A DNA stretch of 64,000 bases from Hymenobacter properus. Its GTDB lineage: Bacteria > Bacteroidota > Bacteroidia > Cytophagales > Hymenobacteraceae. Below are positions 55,711-63,499 of the stretch, one piece after another; the stretch's first letter is position 1; the number at the start of each line of letters is the position of its first letter. The notes beneath the pieces are model-generated. The model saw only the letters and a list, made by a program, of their open reading frames with translations, was not told the DNA's origin and ran no database searches. The position numbers were made by a program, and so were the translations under genes. The DNA lies in contig NZ_JADQDP010000001.1 of the NCBI RefSeq assembly GCF_015694735.1, positions 1,364,001-1,428,000 of the forward strand, written 5' to 3'.

Positions 55711-55842
55711 GCGTCGCGGCGCCTACCCGTGTGGCAGGAAGAGCGCATCGAGGAAATCAACAAGCATGTCAACCGGCTGCGCGGGTTCCTGCCCAACGGG
55801 GACGGCACCGGAGCATTCACGGTGGTCAAGCCAGAGAGTTGA
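55711..55842 (+). other. in-frame extension after the stop of the small protein gene
   Basis: In the same frame as the 55510 gene, the codons after TGA read ASRRLPVWQEERIEEINK... up to TGA at 55840. The composition looks protein-like. It may be an old C-terminus cut off by a nonsense mutation, or a separate tiny ORF starting at GTG 55729. Confidence 0.3.
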
Positions 55843-55951
55843 AGGGCCGTTTTAGCGCAAGGCCCCACTTCCTGAATCCAACCTTGCGGCCAGCATAGGG
55901 CCGGCTGGAGTTCGTTCTGGTGGGTGCTTCACCCACGTCAGAACGAACCCC

Positions 55952-56221
55952 TCAGATACTATTTCGCCGGTCCAGAAACCGCCGGTAGCTCTGGTGCTCC
56001 TGGGCCATTTGCTCGCGCACTTGCGCGATGGCTTGGGCCAGCGTGATTTCGCCGCGCACATAGCGCTGGAAAAAAGCCACCGTTTCGTCGTTGGCGGGCG
56101 TGCCGGTCAGGTTTTGAATTTCGAGGGTGTTGCGGGCGGTGGCCTGGCGGCGCAGCCAGTGGGCCCGCTGGTCGGCCGGCAAGTCGTCGGGCACGGACCC
56201 GAAAAGCGTGGTAAACATCAC
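55952..56221 (-). CDS. small hypothetical protein, VbhA-antitoxin-like pattern
   Basis: 89 residues. Helical throughout; NTLEIQNLTGTPANDETVAF and FQRYVRGEITLAQAIAQV match the shape of VbhA-type antitoxin domains (asn, Gly after an aliphatic pair, then RYxxGEIT). No partner toxin lies nearby, so the antitoxin role is doubtful. It is followed on the same strand by nothing but intergenic sequence and preceded by the STAS-like gene 40 bp away. Confidence 0.6.
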   Translation of the reverse strand: MMFTTLFGSVPDDLPADQRAHWLRRQATARNTLEIQNLTGTPANDETVAFFQRYVRGEITLAQAIAQVREQMAQEHQSYRRFLDRRNSI

Positions 56222-56260
56222 ACAAAGAATAAAACGGTGTATTTCGGAATGAGCCGGGCG

Positions 56261-56623
56261 TTAGTCCGGCGTGTTTTCAATGCCATGAGGCATTTGGCGG
56301 GCCGCGTCCAGTAGCGTGGGCACTATGCAGGGCGCGGGGCCCAGCTCGCGCTTCAGCAAGTCGCGGCGCACGCGCTCGGGCACGTGCACCAGCACCAGCT
56401 TGGCGTGCTTTTCCTCGAGTTGGTGGTGCGCCACCCACAGCAGCCGGACCGCCTCATCGGAGAGCGAGTGCAGCATGCCGCAATCGACCCACACGGCGGC
56501 CTTGCCGCTGCGCTGGGCGCAGTGCAGCGAGTGGGCCAGGGCGGCTTCGGGCTCCTCAGCGTGGCTGGGCGCGAGAATGAGCAGGTAGCTCTCGGGCAGT
56601 AATTCGTGATAAACAACGGTCAT
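56261..56623 (-). CDS. STAS-domain-like protein
   Basis: 120 residues with the STAS order: strand SYLLILAPSHAEEPEAAL, strand AVWVDCGMLHSLSDEAVRLLW with the loop where anti-sigma antagonists carry the phosphorylated serine, then KLVLVHVPERVRRDLL. It may act as an anti-anti-sigma-type switch in stress signalling, in keeping with the stress genes that follow. No kinase or sigma gene is adjacent. Confidence 0.65.
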   Translation of the reverse strand: MTVVYHELLPESYLLILAPSHAEEPEAALAHSLHCAQRSGKAAVWVDCGMLHSLSDEAVRLLWVAHHQLEEKHAKLVLVHVPERVRRDLLKRELGPAPCIVPTLLDAARQMPHGIENTPD

Positions 56624-57002
56624 AATCGGCAGGAATGAATAATGGAGATTAAGAGCGATAAAGGAGCTGCCTCAGACTTCCAGAAAAGAAATATTAAGGA
56701 GGATAATGGAAGACGCGGCTTACAAATTTAATTTATTCTATATTCAAAAATCCAGTGGAAAAGTACGGGTTTAGACAGTGGTTAATACTGATATTTCAAC
56801 CGGGATAAATCTTATTTTAAAGCTGGGGTTTTGCGGCCTAAACTACTCTTGCTGGTAGCGCCGGAAAACCCGTAGCCCGCCCTCCGCAGAAAGAAAGATT
56901 TTGGAGAAAAAGGCCGTTTTTGACCTCATCAGTGGTATCCGGGCCCGTGATGAGGTCGTTAGAGGCGGTGTTCTTTCTTTCCACATTTCCATTTTTTCAA
57001 TC
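56624..57002. other. AT-rich divergent intergenic region
   Basis: About 380 bp between the STAS-like gene and the KGG gene, with low GC for the window. A minus-strand TAAATTTG (56730-56723) could be the -7 box for the STAS-like gene, though the nearest upstream TTTG-like element is only 14 bp away. No plus-strand -7 match was found. Confidence 0.4.
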
Positions 57003-57170
57003 ATGGCCAACAACCAAAAGCAACGCGGCGGCAGCTCGGAGCAGCACGCCGAAGCAGGCCGCAAGGGCGGCGAAGCCAGCAACGGCGGCAAGTCGGAGCG
57101 CGGCGGCGGCAAAGAGCAGCACGCCGAGGCCGGCCGCAGAGGCGGCCAGGCCAGCGGCGGCAACCGCTAA
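57003..57170 (+). CDS. KGG-repeat stress-induced protein
   Basis: 55 residues, almost all Gly, Ser, Lys, Glu, His and Ala. Two copies of the KGG-type motif occur: EQHAEAGRKGGEASNGG and EQHAEAGRRGGQASGGN. Members (YciG/GsiB-like) are induced by stress or starvation and are probably unstructured. ATG at 57003 gives MANNQKQRGG; the upstream frame is not protein-like. Confidence 0.88.
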   Translation: MANNQKQRGGSSEQHAEAGRKGGEASNGGKSERGGGKEQHAEAGRRGGQASGGNR

Positions 57171-57340
57171 AGCCCGCCGCCAACAGCGGCAGCTTATCCA
57201 TCAACACCCGCTTTGCCCTGCTGGTGAAGAGGGTGTTTTTGTTGGGGTTAAAGTAATATTGCGCGGCCTGCGTCTGCGGGCTGGCTGGCCCCGTTGGCCG
57301 GTACTCCGTAACCTTCACCCCTCACCCTTTTCCTGTTTTT

Positions 57341-57712
57341 ATGAGCCCTTCTGTACGCAACATCATTGCCTGGATACTGCAAGCCTTGCTGGCGGCCATG
57401 TTTATCAATGCCGGCGTCCACAAGCTGATAGACCTGGACGGCACCGCCAAAAACTTTGAAGGCATGGGGCTGCCGGGCGTGCTGGCCACCGTGGTGGGCG
57501 TGGCCGAGCTGCTGGGCGGAATCGGATTACTGGTGCCGCGCACGGTGCGCCTGGCGGCCCTTGGTCTTATCATTATCATGATTGGGGCCGTGTTTATGCA
57601 CGCCACTAAGATTCCCGGTGGTATTGCCAAAGGCATACCGGCGCTGGTAGCGCTGGTGTTGCTGGTGGTAGTGTATCTGTTGCGCAGCCGCCAAGCCGTA
57701 CGCACGGTGTAG
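57341..57712 (+). CDS. DoxX family membrane protein
   Basis: 123 residues with four hydrophobic segments (about 6-25, 46-66, 70-88, 96-116). ALLAAMFINAGVHKLIDL and GVAELLGGIGLLVP are the conserved DoxX regions. These are inner-membrane proteins of poorly known function, linked in some bacteria to oxidative stress. Transcribed on its own; a DIR follows. Confidence 0.85.
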   Translation: MSPSVRNIIAWILQALLAAMFINAGVHKLIDLDGTAKNFEGMGLPGVLATVVGVAELLGGIGLLVPRTVRLAALGLIIIMIGAVFMHATKIPGGIAKGIPALVALVLLVVVYLLRSRQAVRTV

Positions 57713-57731
57713 AAGCGGTGCTTCTTTATAA

Positions 57732-57831
57732 AAACGTCATGCTGAGCGCAGCCGAAGCATCTCTACCGCTGTAGTAAACATGAATTGCGTTGCGCGGTAG
57801 AGATGCTTCGGCTGCGCTCAGCATGACGTTC
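57732..57831. repeat. DIR, AACGTCATGC variant
   Basis: Arms AAACGTCATGCTGAGCGCAG and the complement ending GCATGACGTT, loop region changed to CTCTACCGC. It lies between DoxX and the ABC transporter. Confidence 0.87.
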
Positions 57832-57933
57832 TTTTCCGTTTTCAGCTCCTCTCATGCTGACGGGTCAAACCATTGCCGCCCGGCCGGGTTGCTAGCCTTA
57901 CGGCCGGCCCGGCCGGGCTTCTGTTTTGCTTTC

Positions 57934-59724
57934 ATGAAAATCCTCTATAGCTACCTGCGCAACTACTGGCCGCTGCTGGTGCTGGCCCTCGGGCTGGCCG
58001 CCATCAACCAGGTCTTTTCGCTGCTCGACCCCTATTTCTTCCGCAAGCTAATCGACCACTTTGCGCCCAAAGACGGTGGCCTTGGCGCCGTGCACCTGGT
58101 GCCGTTCGGGCCGTTTTTGCGCGAGGCCCTGCCCTACATCGGCCTGATGCTGGGCGCGGCCATGGTGAGCCGCATCGCCAAGAACTTTCAGGACTACTAC
58201 GTCAACGTCATCACCCAGCGGCTGGGGGCCAAAATGTATTCCGATGGCCTGCGCCACTCGCTGGAGCTGCCTTACCAGGTGTTCGAGGACCAGCGCTCGG
58301 GGGAGACGCTGGGCAAGCTCCAGAAAGTGCGTCTGGATGTGGAGAAGCTGATTCAGGCCTTCGTGAACGTGCTGTTCACGGCGCTGGTGGGCATTGTGTT
58401 CGTGATGTGGTACGCCATCACGGTGTACTGGCCCATTGCGCTGGGCTACTTCCTCACCATTCCGCTGCTGGGCATTTTGAGCTACGTGCTGAGCAAACGC
58501 ATCAAGGTCATACAGAAAACCATTGTGGCCGAAACCACGGCCCTGGCCGGCTCCACCACCGAGAGCCTGCGCAACATCGAACTCATCAAAAGCCTGGGCC
58601 TGGCCCAGCAAGAAACGGAGCGTCTGAACGGCACCACCAACAAAATCCTGAAGCTGGAGCTGCGCAAGGTGCGCTACCTGCGCTCGCTGAGCTTCGTGCA
58701 GGGCACCTTCGTGAACTTGCTGCGCAACATCATTGTGCTGTTGCTGCTCTATCTGCTGGTGCAGCGCCACATCAGCCTGGGGCAGTTTTTCTCGTTCTTC
58801 ATCTACTCCTTCTCCATCTTCGGGCCGCTGCAGGAACTGGGCGCCATCATTGGTATTTACCGCGAAACCGAGATTTCGCTGGGCAACTTCCAAACCATCC
58901 TCGACACGCCCAAGGACGTGAAGCCGGCCGAGCCCAAATCGGTGGCCCACATCGAAAACCTGGCCTTCGACCACGTCAGCTTCAAGCACCTCACGGCCAA
59001 CAACCAGGCCCTCACCAACATCACCTTCACCACCAAGCTGGGCGAAACCATTGCCTTCGTGGGCCCCTCGGGCTCGGGCAAAACCACGCTGGTGAAGCTG
59101 CTGGTGGGCCTCTATCCGCCCCTGGCGGGCCAGATTCGCTACAACGGCATCCCCGGCTCGGAAATCGACCTCGATGAGCTGCGCGAGCAAATCGGCTTCG
59201 TGACGCAGGACACCCAGCTGTTCGCCGGCACCATCCGCGAAAACCTGCAGTTTGTGGCCCCCGGCGCCACCGATGAGGAATGCCTACTGGCCCTGCGCCA
59301 GGCCGCGGCCGGCACCCTGCTGGCCCGCGCCCCGCTGGGCCTCGACACGGTGATTGGCGAGGGCGGCGTGAAGGTGTCGGGCGGCGAGAAGCAACGCCTC
59401 AGCATTGCCCGCGCCCTGCTGCGCAAGCCCACCCTCATGGTGTTCGACGAAGCCACTTCGGCCCTCGACTCGCTCACCGAGGAGGAAATCGGCAAGACGG
59501 TGCGGCAGCTTTCGGGCTCGCGCCAGCACATGACCATCCTCATTGCCCACCGCCTGAGCACCATCCTGCACGCCGACCGCATTTTCGTGCTCGAGCGCGG
59601 CCACATTGCCGAGCAGGGCCGCCACGAGGAGCTGCTGGCCCAAAAAGGCCTCTACTACGCCATGTGGCGCCAACAGATTGGCGAGCGCAAGGAGGACGCC
59701 CTGACTGGTGCCGTAGCAATGTAA
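57934..59724 (+). CDS. ABC transporter, fused permease and ATP-binding protein
   Basis: 596 residues. A six-helix membrane domain (about 1-320) is followed by an ATPase domain with Walker A GPSGSGKTT, signature VSGGEKQRLSIARALL and Walker B LMVFDEATSALD, then the H-loop LIAHRLST. This is an MsbA/exporter-type half transporter that would work as a homodimer. The substrate is unknown. ATG 57934 (MKILYSYLRNYW) is chosen; the upstream frame starts inside the DIR. Confidence 0.92.
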   Translation: MKILYSYLRNYWPLLVLALGLAAINQVFSLLDPYFFRKLIDHFAPKDGGLGAVHLVPFGPFLREALPYIGLMLGAAMVSRIAKNFQDYYVNVITQRLGAKMYSDGLRHSLELPYQVFEDQRSGETLGKLQKVRLDVEKLIQAFVNVLFTALVGIVFVMWYAITVYWPIALGYFLTIPLLGILSYVLSKRIKVIQKTIVAETTALAGSTTESLRNIELIKSLGLAQQETERLNGTTNKILKLELRKVRYLRSLSFVQGTFVNLLRNIIVLLLLYLLVQRHISLGQFFSFFIYSFSIFGPLQELGAIIGIYRETEISLGNFQTILDTPKDVKPAEPKSVAHIENLAFDHVSFKHLTANNQALTNITFTTKLGETIAFVGPSGSGKTTLVKLLVGLYPPLAGQIRYNGIPGSEIDLDELREQIGFVTQDTQLFAGTIRENLQFVAPGATDEECLLALRQAAAGTLLARAPLGLDTVIGEGGVKVSGGEKQRLSIARALLRKPTLMVFDEATSALDSLTEEEIGKTVRQLSGSRQHMTILIAHRLSTILHADRIFVLERGHIAEQGRHEELLAQKGLYYAMWRQQIGERKEDALTGAVAM

Positions 59725-59742
59725 ACTTGCTGGCGCGCTAGC

Positions 59743-60573
59743 CTACTCAATCACCTGCGCTTTCACGTCGAAATCCGGCTCCGGCGGCTGCGGGTTCATG
59801 TCCTCCAGCGCGGCCACCACAATTTCAGTGATGGCCAGGTCGCGAGCCCATTTGTGGTTGGCGGGCACCACAAACCAGGGCGCTTTTTCCGAGGAGCAGT
59901 TTCGCAAAGCCGCTTCGTAGGCGGCCTGGTAATCGTCCCAATAGGCGCGCTCCTTGAGGTCGTTGGGGTCGAATTTCCAGTTTTTGGCAGGGTCGTCTAG
60001 GCGGGCCTGCAGGCGCTGGGCCTGCTCCTCTTTGGAGATGTGCAGGAAAAACTTGAGGATGCGCGTGCCGCTGTGCCGCAGCAGCTGCTCGAAGTTGTTG
60101 ATGTCGTCGTAGTGCTGCTGGCAGGTTTTCTCGTCAATCAGGCCGTGCACGCGGGTGATAAGCACGTCTTCGTAGTGCGAGCGGTTGAACACCGTGATGT
60201 GGCCTTGCTTCGGTGCGTGGGCGTGTACCCGCCACAGAAAGTCGTGGTCCAATTCCTCCTTCGACGGCGCCTTGAACGTGGCCACCTGCACGCCGGCCGG
60301 ATTCACGCCGGTGAGCAGATTCTCGATGGCACCGTCCTTGCCGCCCGTGTCCATGGCTTGCAGCACGATGAGCAGGCTGCGCTTGTGCTCAGCATAAAGC
60401 AGCTCCTGTAGCACGCTCAGGCGCTTCCGCAACTCGATAAGGCGTGGTTCTGCGTCGGCCTTGTCATCGGGGCGACGCTTGAAGGGCGTGATGTCGTCGG
60501 GGTCAACGTCGGCGAGCTTGAAATCCTTGCCTTCGACGTACACGGCCGGCGTTTTGGGAAGCTTGAACTGCAT
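59743..60573 (-). CDS. ppk2: polyphosphate kinase 2 family protein
   Basis: 276 residues. Walker A is LQAMDTGGKDGAIENLL, Walker B-like region FNRSHYEDVLITRVH, and the lid RLQARLDDPAKNWKFDPNDLKERAYW is present. One-domain PPK2 enzymes transfer phosphate between polyphosphate and nucleotides; this form resembles those using AMP or ADP, though the exact class is not read from sequence. ATG 60573 gives MQFKLPKTPAVYVEG. It is a stress and energy gene in a stress cluster. Confidence 0.92.
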   Translation of the reverse strand: MQFKLPKTPAVYVEGKDFKLADVDPDDITPFKRRPDDKADAEPRLIELRKRLSVLQELLYAEHKRSLLIVLQAMDTGGKDGAIENLLTGVNPAGVQVATFKAPSKEELDHDFLWRVHAHAPKQGHITVFNRSHYEDVLITRVHGLIDEKTCQQHYDDINNFEQLLRHSGTRILKFFLHISKEEQAQRLQARLDDPAKNWKFDPNDLKERAYWDDYQAAYEAALRNCSSEKAPWFVVPANHKWARDLAITEIVVAALEDMNPQPPEPDFDVKAQVIE

Positions 60574-60610
60574 GGTTGAGAATTGGTCAGTTTGATTGAG
60601 AATTTTATCG

Positions 60611-60712
60611 TCTGTCTTCCTGAGCGCAGCGAGGGACTTTTTCACGTTTGGCGCATTTATTACTGCCAGTCGTTCATAAGTGAGAAGGTCCTTCGCTTTG
60701 CTCAGGATGACA
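60611..60712. repeat. DIR, CTGTCTTCCTGAG variant
   Basis: Left arm CTGTCTTCCTGAGCGCAGCG, right arm CGCTTTGCTCAGGATGACAG; the arms differ at several bases. It lies between VIT1 and PPK2 genes. Confidence 0.8.
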
Positions 60713-60720
60713 GCTGCTTT

Positions 60721-61449
60721 CTACGCCCCGCCCACCAGCCGCGCAATGCCGAAAGCCGCCGCAGCGGCCAGCGCCCCTACCACGGCCATTTTCACGGCGC
60801 CCGCTACCGGGGGCTGGCCCGTCATACGGCTTTTAAAGTAGCCAAATACCAGCAGGCACAACAGCGTGATAACGGCCGACCACAGCAGCCCCTGCGCCGG
60901 CGTGTCCGTCACGAAATAGGCGCTGAGCGGGATGAGCCCGCCCACGGCATACGCCAGGCTGATGGTGACGGCACTTTTGGGCGCCTGCTTGGGGTCGGGT
61001 TCTTCCAGCCCCAGCTCGTACTTCATCATGAATTTCACCCACTGCTCGGGGTCGGCGGTAAGCTCGGCCACGGCCAGCCGGCGGGTGGCTTCCGACAGGC
61101 CCATATCAGCCAGCAGCTCGTCTACCTCGGCGCGCTCCACCTCCGGCACTTCCTGCACCTCGCGGTGCTCGCGGCTGAGCTCGGCGGCGTAGTGCTCCAC
61201 CTCGGTGCGGCCGGCCAGGTAGCCGCCCAGGCCCATGGCAATGCTACCGGCCACAATTTCGGCCAAGCCTGCCGTGATAACCAGCCCTGAGGAACTCACC
61301 GCCCCGCTTAGCCCCGCCGCTAGTGCAAACGGCACAGTGAGCCCGTCGGACAAGCCAATGACGATGTCCTGCAGCATGGCCGAGCTGGTGAGGTGGTCTT
61401 CGGGGTGCAGGTCCTGCGGCAGCTGGGTAGTAGAAATTGGCTCGGTCAT
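60721..61449 (-). CDS. VIT1/CCC1 family iron or manganese transporter
   Basis: 242 residues, ATG 61449 (MTEPISTTQLPQD). The N-terminal region LQDIVIGLSDGLTVPFALAAG is the conserved first helix; further helices occur near 60-80, 155-180, 185-205 and 215-240. A charged cytoplasmic segment rich in Glu (EHREVQEVPEVERAEVDELL) matches the metal-binding domain of VIT proteins. It moves ferrous iron or manganese out of the cytoplasm. Divergent from dps, which fits iron handling. Confidence 0.92.
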   Translation of the reverse strand: MTEPISTTQLPQDLHPEDHLTSSAMLQDIVIGLSDGLTVPFALAAGLSGAVSSSGLVITAGLAEIVAGSIAMGLGGYLAGRTEVEHYAAELSREHREVQEVPEVERAEVDELLADMGLSEATRRLAVAELTADPEQWVKFMMKYELGLEEPDPKQAPKSAVTISLAYAVGGLIPLSAYFVTDTPAQGLLWSAVITLLCLLVFGYFKSRMTGQPPVAGAVKMAVVGALAAAAAFGIARLVGGA

Positions 61450-61566
61450 GGAGCAAGTTTTAAAGAGCATGGGCTTAACCCGGCGGGGTGCTTTACGTAC
61501 GCAGAAGCAGATTTTTTCGCTGCCGGCTCGTTCCGGTTTTCTTTCACCTCACTCGTTTTTCTTCCC

Positions 61567-62229
61567 ATGGCATCTTCCGCCAAAACCGCTTCCTCCAAAG
61601 CACCGGCCGCCAAAAAAGCAGCCCCATCGGCCAAAGGCTCCAACGGCTCCAACCCCGCCGTGAACATCCAGCCAGTGCTCACCCAGCAAAACCAAGCCCC
61701 CGCCCCCACCCAGCGCTACGGCACCGTGAGCCAGCGCCTGCCCATCGGCCTCAGCGAAGAAACCCGCCAGAACAGCGTCACTGGCCTCAACCAGCTGCTG
61801 GCCGACACCATCACGCTGCGCGACATGTACAAGAAACACCACTGGCAGGTGGTGGGCCCCACCTTCTACCAGCTGCACCTGCTCTACGACAAGCACTACG
61901 AAGAGCAGTCGGTGCTGGTAGATGCCATTGCCGAGCGCATCCAGATTCTGGGCGGCGTGGCCGTGGCCATGGCCCACGACGTGGCCGAGCTCAGCAGCAT
62001 CCCGCGCGTGCCCCGCGACCGCGAAGAAGCCCCCGTGCAGGTCTCGCGCCTGCTCGACGCCCACCAGCGCCTGCTGAAAAACTGCCACGACTACGCCGAC
62101 AAAGCCGACGAGGATGGCGACGACGGCACCAACGACCTCATTGTGAGCCAGCTCATCCGCACCAACGAGATGCAGGTGTGGTTTGTGTCGGAGCACGTGG
62201 TCGATTCGCCGCTGATTCAGGCCAAGTAG
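61567..62229 (+). CDS. dps: Dps family ferritin-like protein
   Basis: 220 residues from ATG 61567. A Lys/Ala-rich tail (MASSAKTASSKAPAAKKAAP), likely DNA-binding, leads to the ferritin-like bundle with ferroxidase residues in KKHHWQVVGPTFYQLHLLYDKHYEE. It stores iron as oxide, protecting DNA from Fenton damage. Its tail is longer than in typical Dps. The promoter gap of 117 bp is shared with VIT1, so both iron genes may respond together. Confidence 0.92.
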   Translation: MASSAKTASSKAPAAKKAAPSAKGSNGSNPAVNIQPVLTQQNQAPAPTQRYGTVSQRLPIGLSEETRQNSVTGLNQLLADTITLRDMYKKHHWQVVGPTFYQLHLLYDKHYEEQSVLVDAIAERIQILGGVAVAMAHDVAELSSIPRVPRDREEAPVQVSRLLDAHQRLLKNCHDYADKADEDGDDGTNDLIVSQLIRTNEMQVWFVSEHVVDSPLIQAK

Positions 62230-62231
62230 GG

Positions 62232-62336
62232 AAGACAGTAAAATAGGAAGGTGGGGAGTTGGAGTTAAGACTTGCGCGGTTTGCGCAGGCAAAACCCCAA
62301 CTCCCCACCTTCCTATTTTACTGTTTTTACTGTCTC
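62232..62336. terminator. long inverted repeat between dps and the iron-permease-like gene
   Basis: AGACAGTAAAATAGGAAGGT and its perfect complement (about 30-base arms, CAGTAAAATAGG... to ...CCTATTTTACTG), then an extra ACTGTTTTTACTGTCT. It lies between two convergent genes and should terminate both. Confidence 0.75.
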
Positions 62337-62338
62337 CC

Positions 62339-62803
62339 CTACTCTCCGTGGGCGGCCAGCTTTTCGCTGTGGTTGTCTTCGGCCTCCTCCACGGTGTGGG
62401 TTTTGCCCAGGTCGTTGTCTTTTTTTGCCAGGTCGGCTAGGATGCAGTAGAAATCGTGCAGGGTTTTAATTTCCTCCTCAGAGAAGTCTTGCGCGTTGAT
62501 GAGGCGGTTGCTGGCGCCCTGGGTGGCGGCCAGCAGCTCATTCAGCTTGAGGTGCAGCACCAGCGAATCCTTGTTTTGGGCCCGCTGAATGAGAAAAACC
62601 ATCAAAAACGTGATGATAGTGGTACCTGTGTTGATGACCAGCTGCCAGGTTTCGGAATAATGAAACAGCGGCCCGGTCAGGGCCCACACCAGCACCAAGC
62701 CCGCCGCGGCAATGAAAGCGGCCGTGGAGCCCGAAAACTTGGTAATGCCTTCGGCCATGCGGCCAAAAAAGGATGTGGAGTCAGGCTTGGAAGCGTGTTT
62801 CAT
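62339..62803 (-). CDS. low-affinity iron permease-like protein
   Basis: 154 residues from ATG 62803 (MKHASKPDSTSFFGRMAEGI). Two hydrophobic segments (about 27-46 and 52-72) carry FSGSTAAFIAAAGLVLVWAL and NTGTTIITFLMVFLIQRAQN, the PF04120 pattern. The remainder is a soluble charged tail. Despite the family name, iron transport is not proven for bacterial members. Context with VIT1 and Dps suits an iron or stress role. Confidence 0.88.
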   Translation of the reverse strand: MKHASKPDSTSFFGRMAEGITKFSGSTAAFIAAAGLVLVWALTGPLFHYSETWQLVINTGTTIITFLMVFLIQRAQNKDSLVLHLKLNELLAATQGASNRLINAQDFSEEEIKTLHDFYCILADLAKKDNDLGKTHTVEEAEDNHSEKLAAHGE

Positions 62804-62907
62804 CAGCTGGAATGGGGGCAATAGGCGTGAAAGTGCGACGCTTTCTATGCGGGAGCGCAAGTTAAACGATTGAATGATGGTCATTTGATGAAAATGTGTC
62901 CAACGTG

Positions 62908-62939
62908 TTTGTAAACCCGAACACCGCCGGCTATCTTTG
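62908..62939 (+). promoter_or_regulatory. consensus promoter of tRNA-Leu
   Basis: TTTG (62908-62911), 20 bp, TATCTTTG (62932-62939): a perfect Bacteroidota -33/-7 pair, about 65 bp before the tRNA. Confidence 0.8.
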
Positions 62940-63003
62940 CACCCGCTTCGCCACCTCAGCGACGCCGGCCTTGGCCGAATTACCCGGTTTGGTTGCTCTT
63001 TTT

Positions 63004-63085
63004 GCGCACGTGGTGAAACTGGTAGACACGCCATCTTGAGGGGGTGGTGCCTTCGGGTGTGGGAGTTCGAATCTCCCCGCGCGCA
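63004..63085 (+). tRNA. tRNA-Leu (anticodon GAG)
   Basis: The 82-nt cloverleaf can be folded: acceptor GCGCACG/CGCGCGC (one A-C mismatch), anticodon stem CCATC/GGTGG with loop TTGAGGG giving anticodon GAG, a variable arm TGCCTTCGGGTGT, and T arm GGGAGTTCGAATCTCCC. The discriminator is A. CCA is not encoded. Confidence 0.93.
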
Positions 63086-63093
63086 CGCAAACA

Positions 63094-63130
63094 CAATGGC
63101 CCGTTCTAGCTCGTCTGGAACGGGCCATTG
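63094..63130 (+). terminator. terminator after tRNA-Leu
   Basis: CAATGGCCCGTTC pairs with GAACGGGCCATTG around an 11-base loop and is followed by TCGTTTCC. Confidence 0.8.
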
Positions 63131-63499
63131 TCGTTTCCGGCTGTTGCGCAGCGCCCGCTTTGGCGTGGCAACTATGGACTTGTGCGGTCCTGCCACGACA
63201 GGCCGCCTCCTGCTTCAGGGACCTTACTAGCAAATAAGCTCCAGCGTAAGGCAAAGACAGATTTGTGTTTTGTCAATAATTAATTAAATAGTTTCTGGCA
63301 ATTCTAAATGGACTTTACCTGTCTTGATACCTAAACTGTCGAATTCAAACATTATACTAATAGCACAATAAACTTATGAGTGATGAATTATCAAGGTTGA
63401 TACTATAAATTATTCAATATACACTTGCAATTTGCATACAAATTAGTTATATTAGTTATGAATTAAATCCCAAAAGGCTCATGAGTTGTCACTACTGCT
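63131..63499. other. AT-rich intergenic region of 369 bp
   Basis: Base composition shifts to AT-rich between about 63240 and 63480, unlike the rest of the window. No gene, hairpin or clear TAnnTTTG box was found. It presumably holds the regulatory region of the secreted-protein gene at 63500. Confidence 0.5.

Noticed and set aside
56723..56748. Full promoter for the STAS-like gene
   Set aside because: TAAATTTG fits the -7 box but the upstream element is only 14 bp away instead of about 20, so it is mentioned only in the intergenic entry.
57210..57242. Terminator after the KGG gene
   Set aside because: ACACCC and GGGTGT with a T-run can pair, but the 6-bp stem with a loop of about 20 bases is too weak to list.
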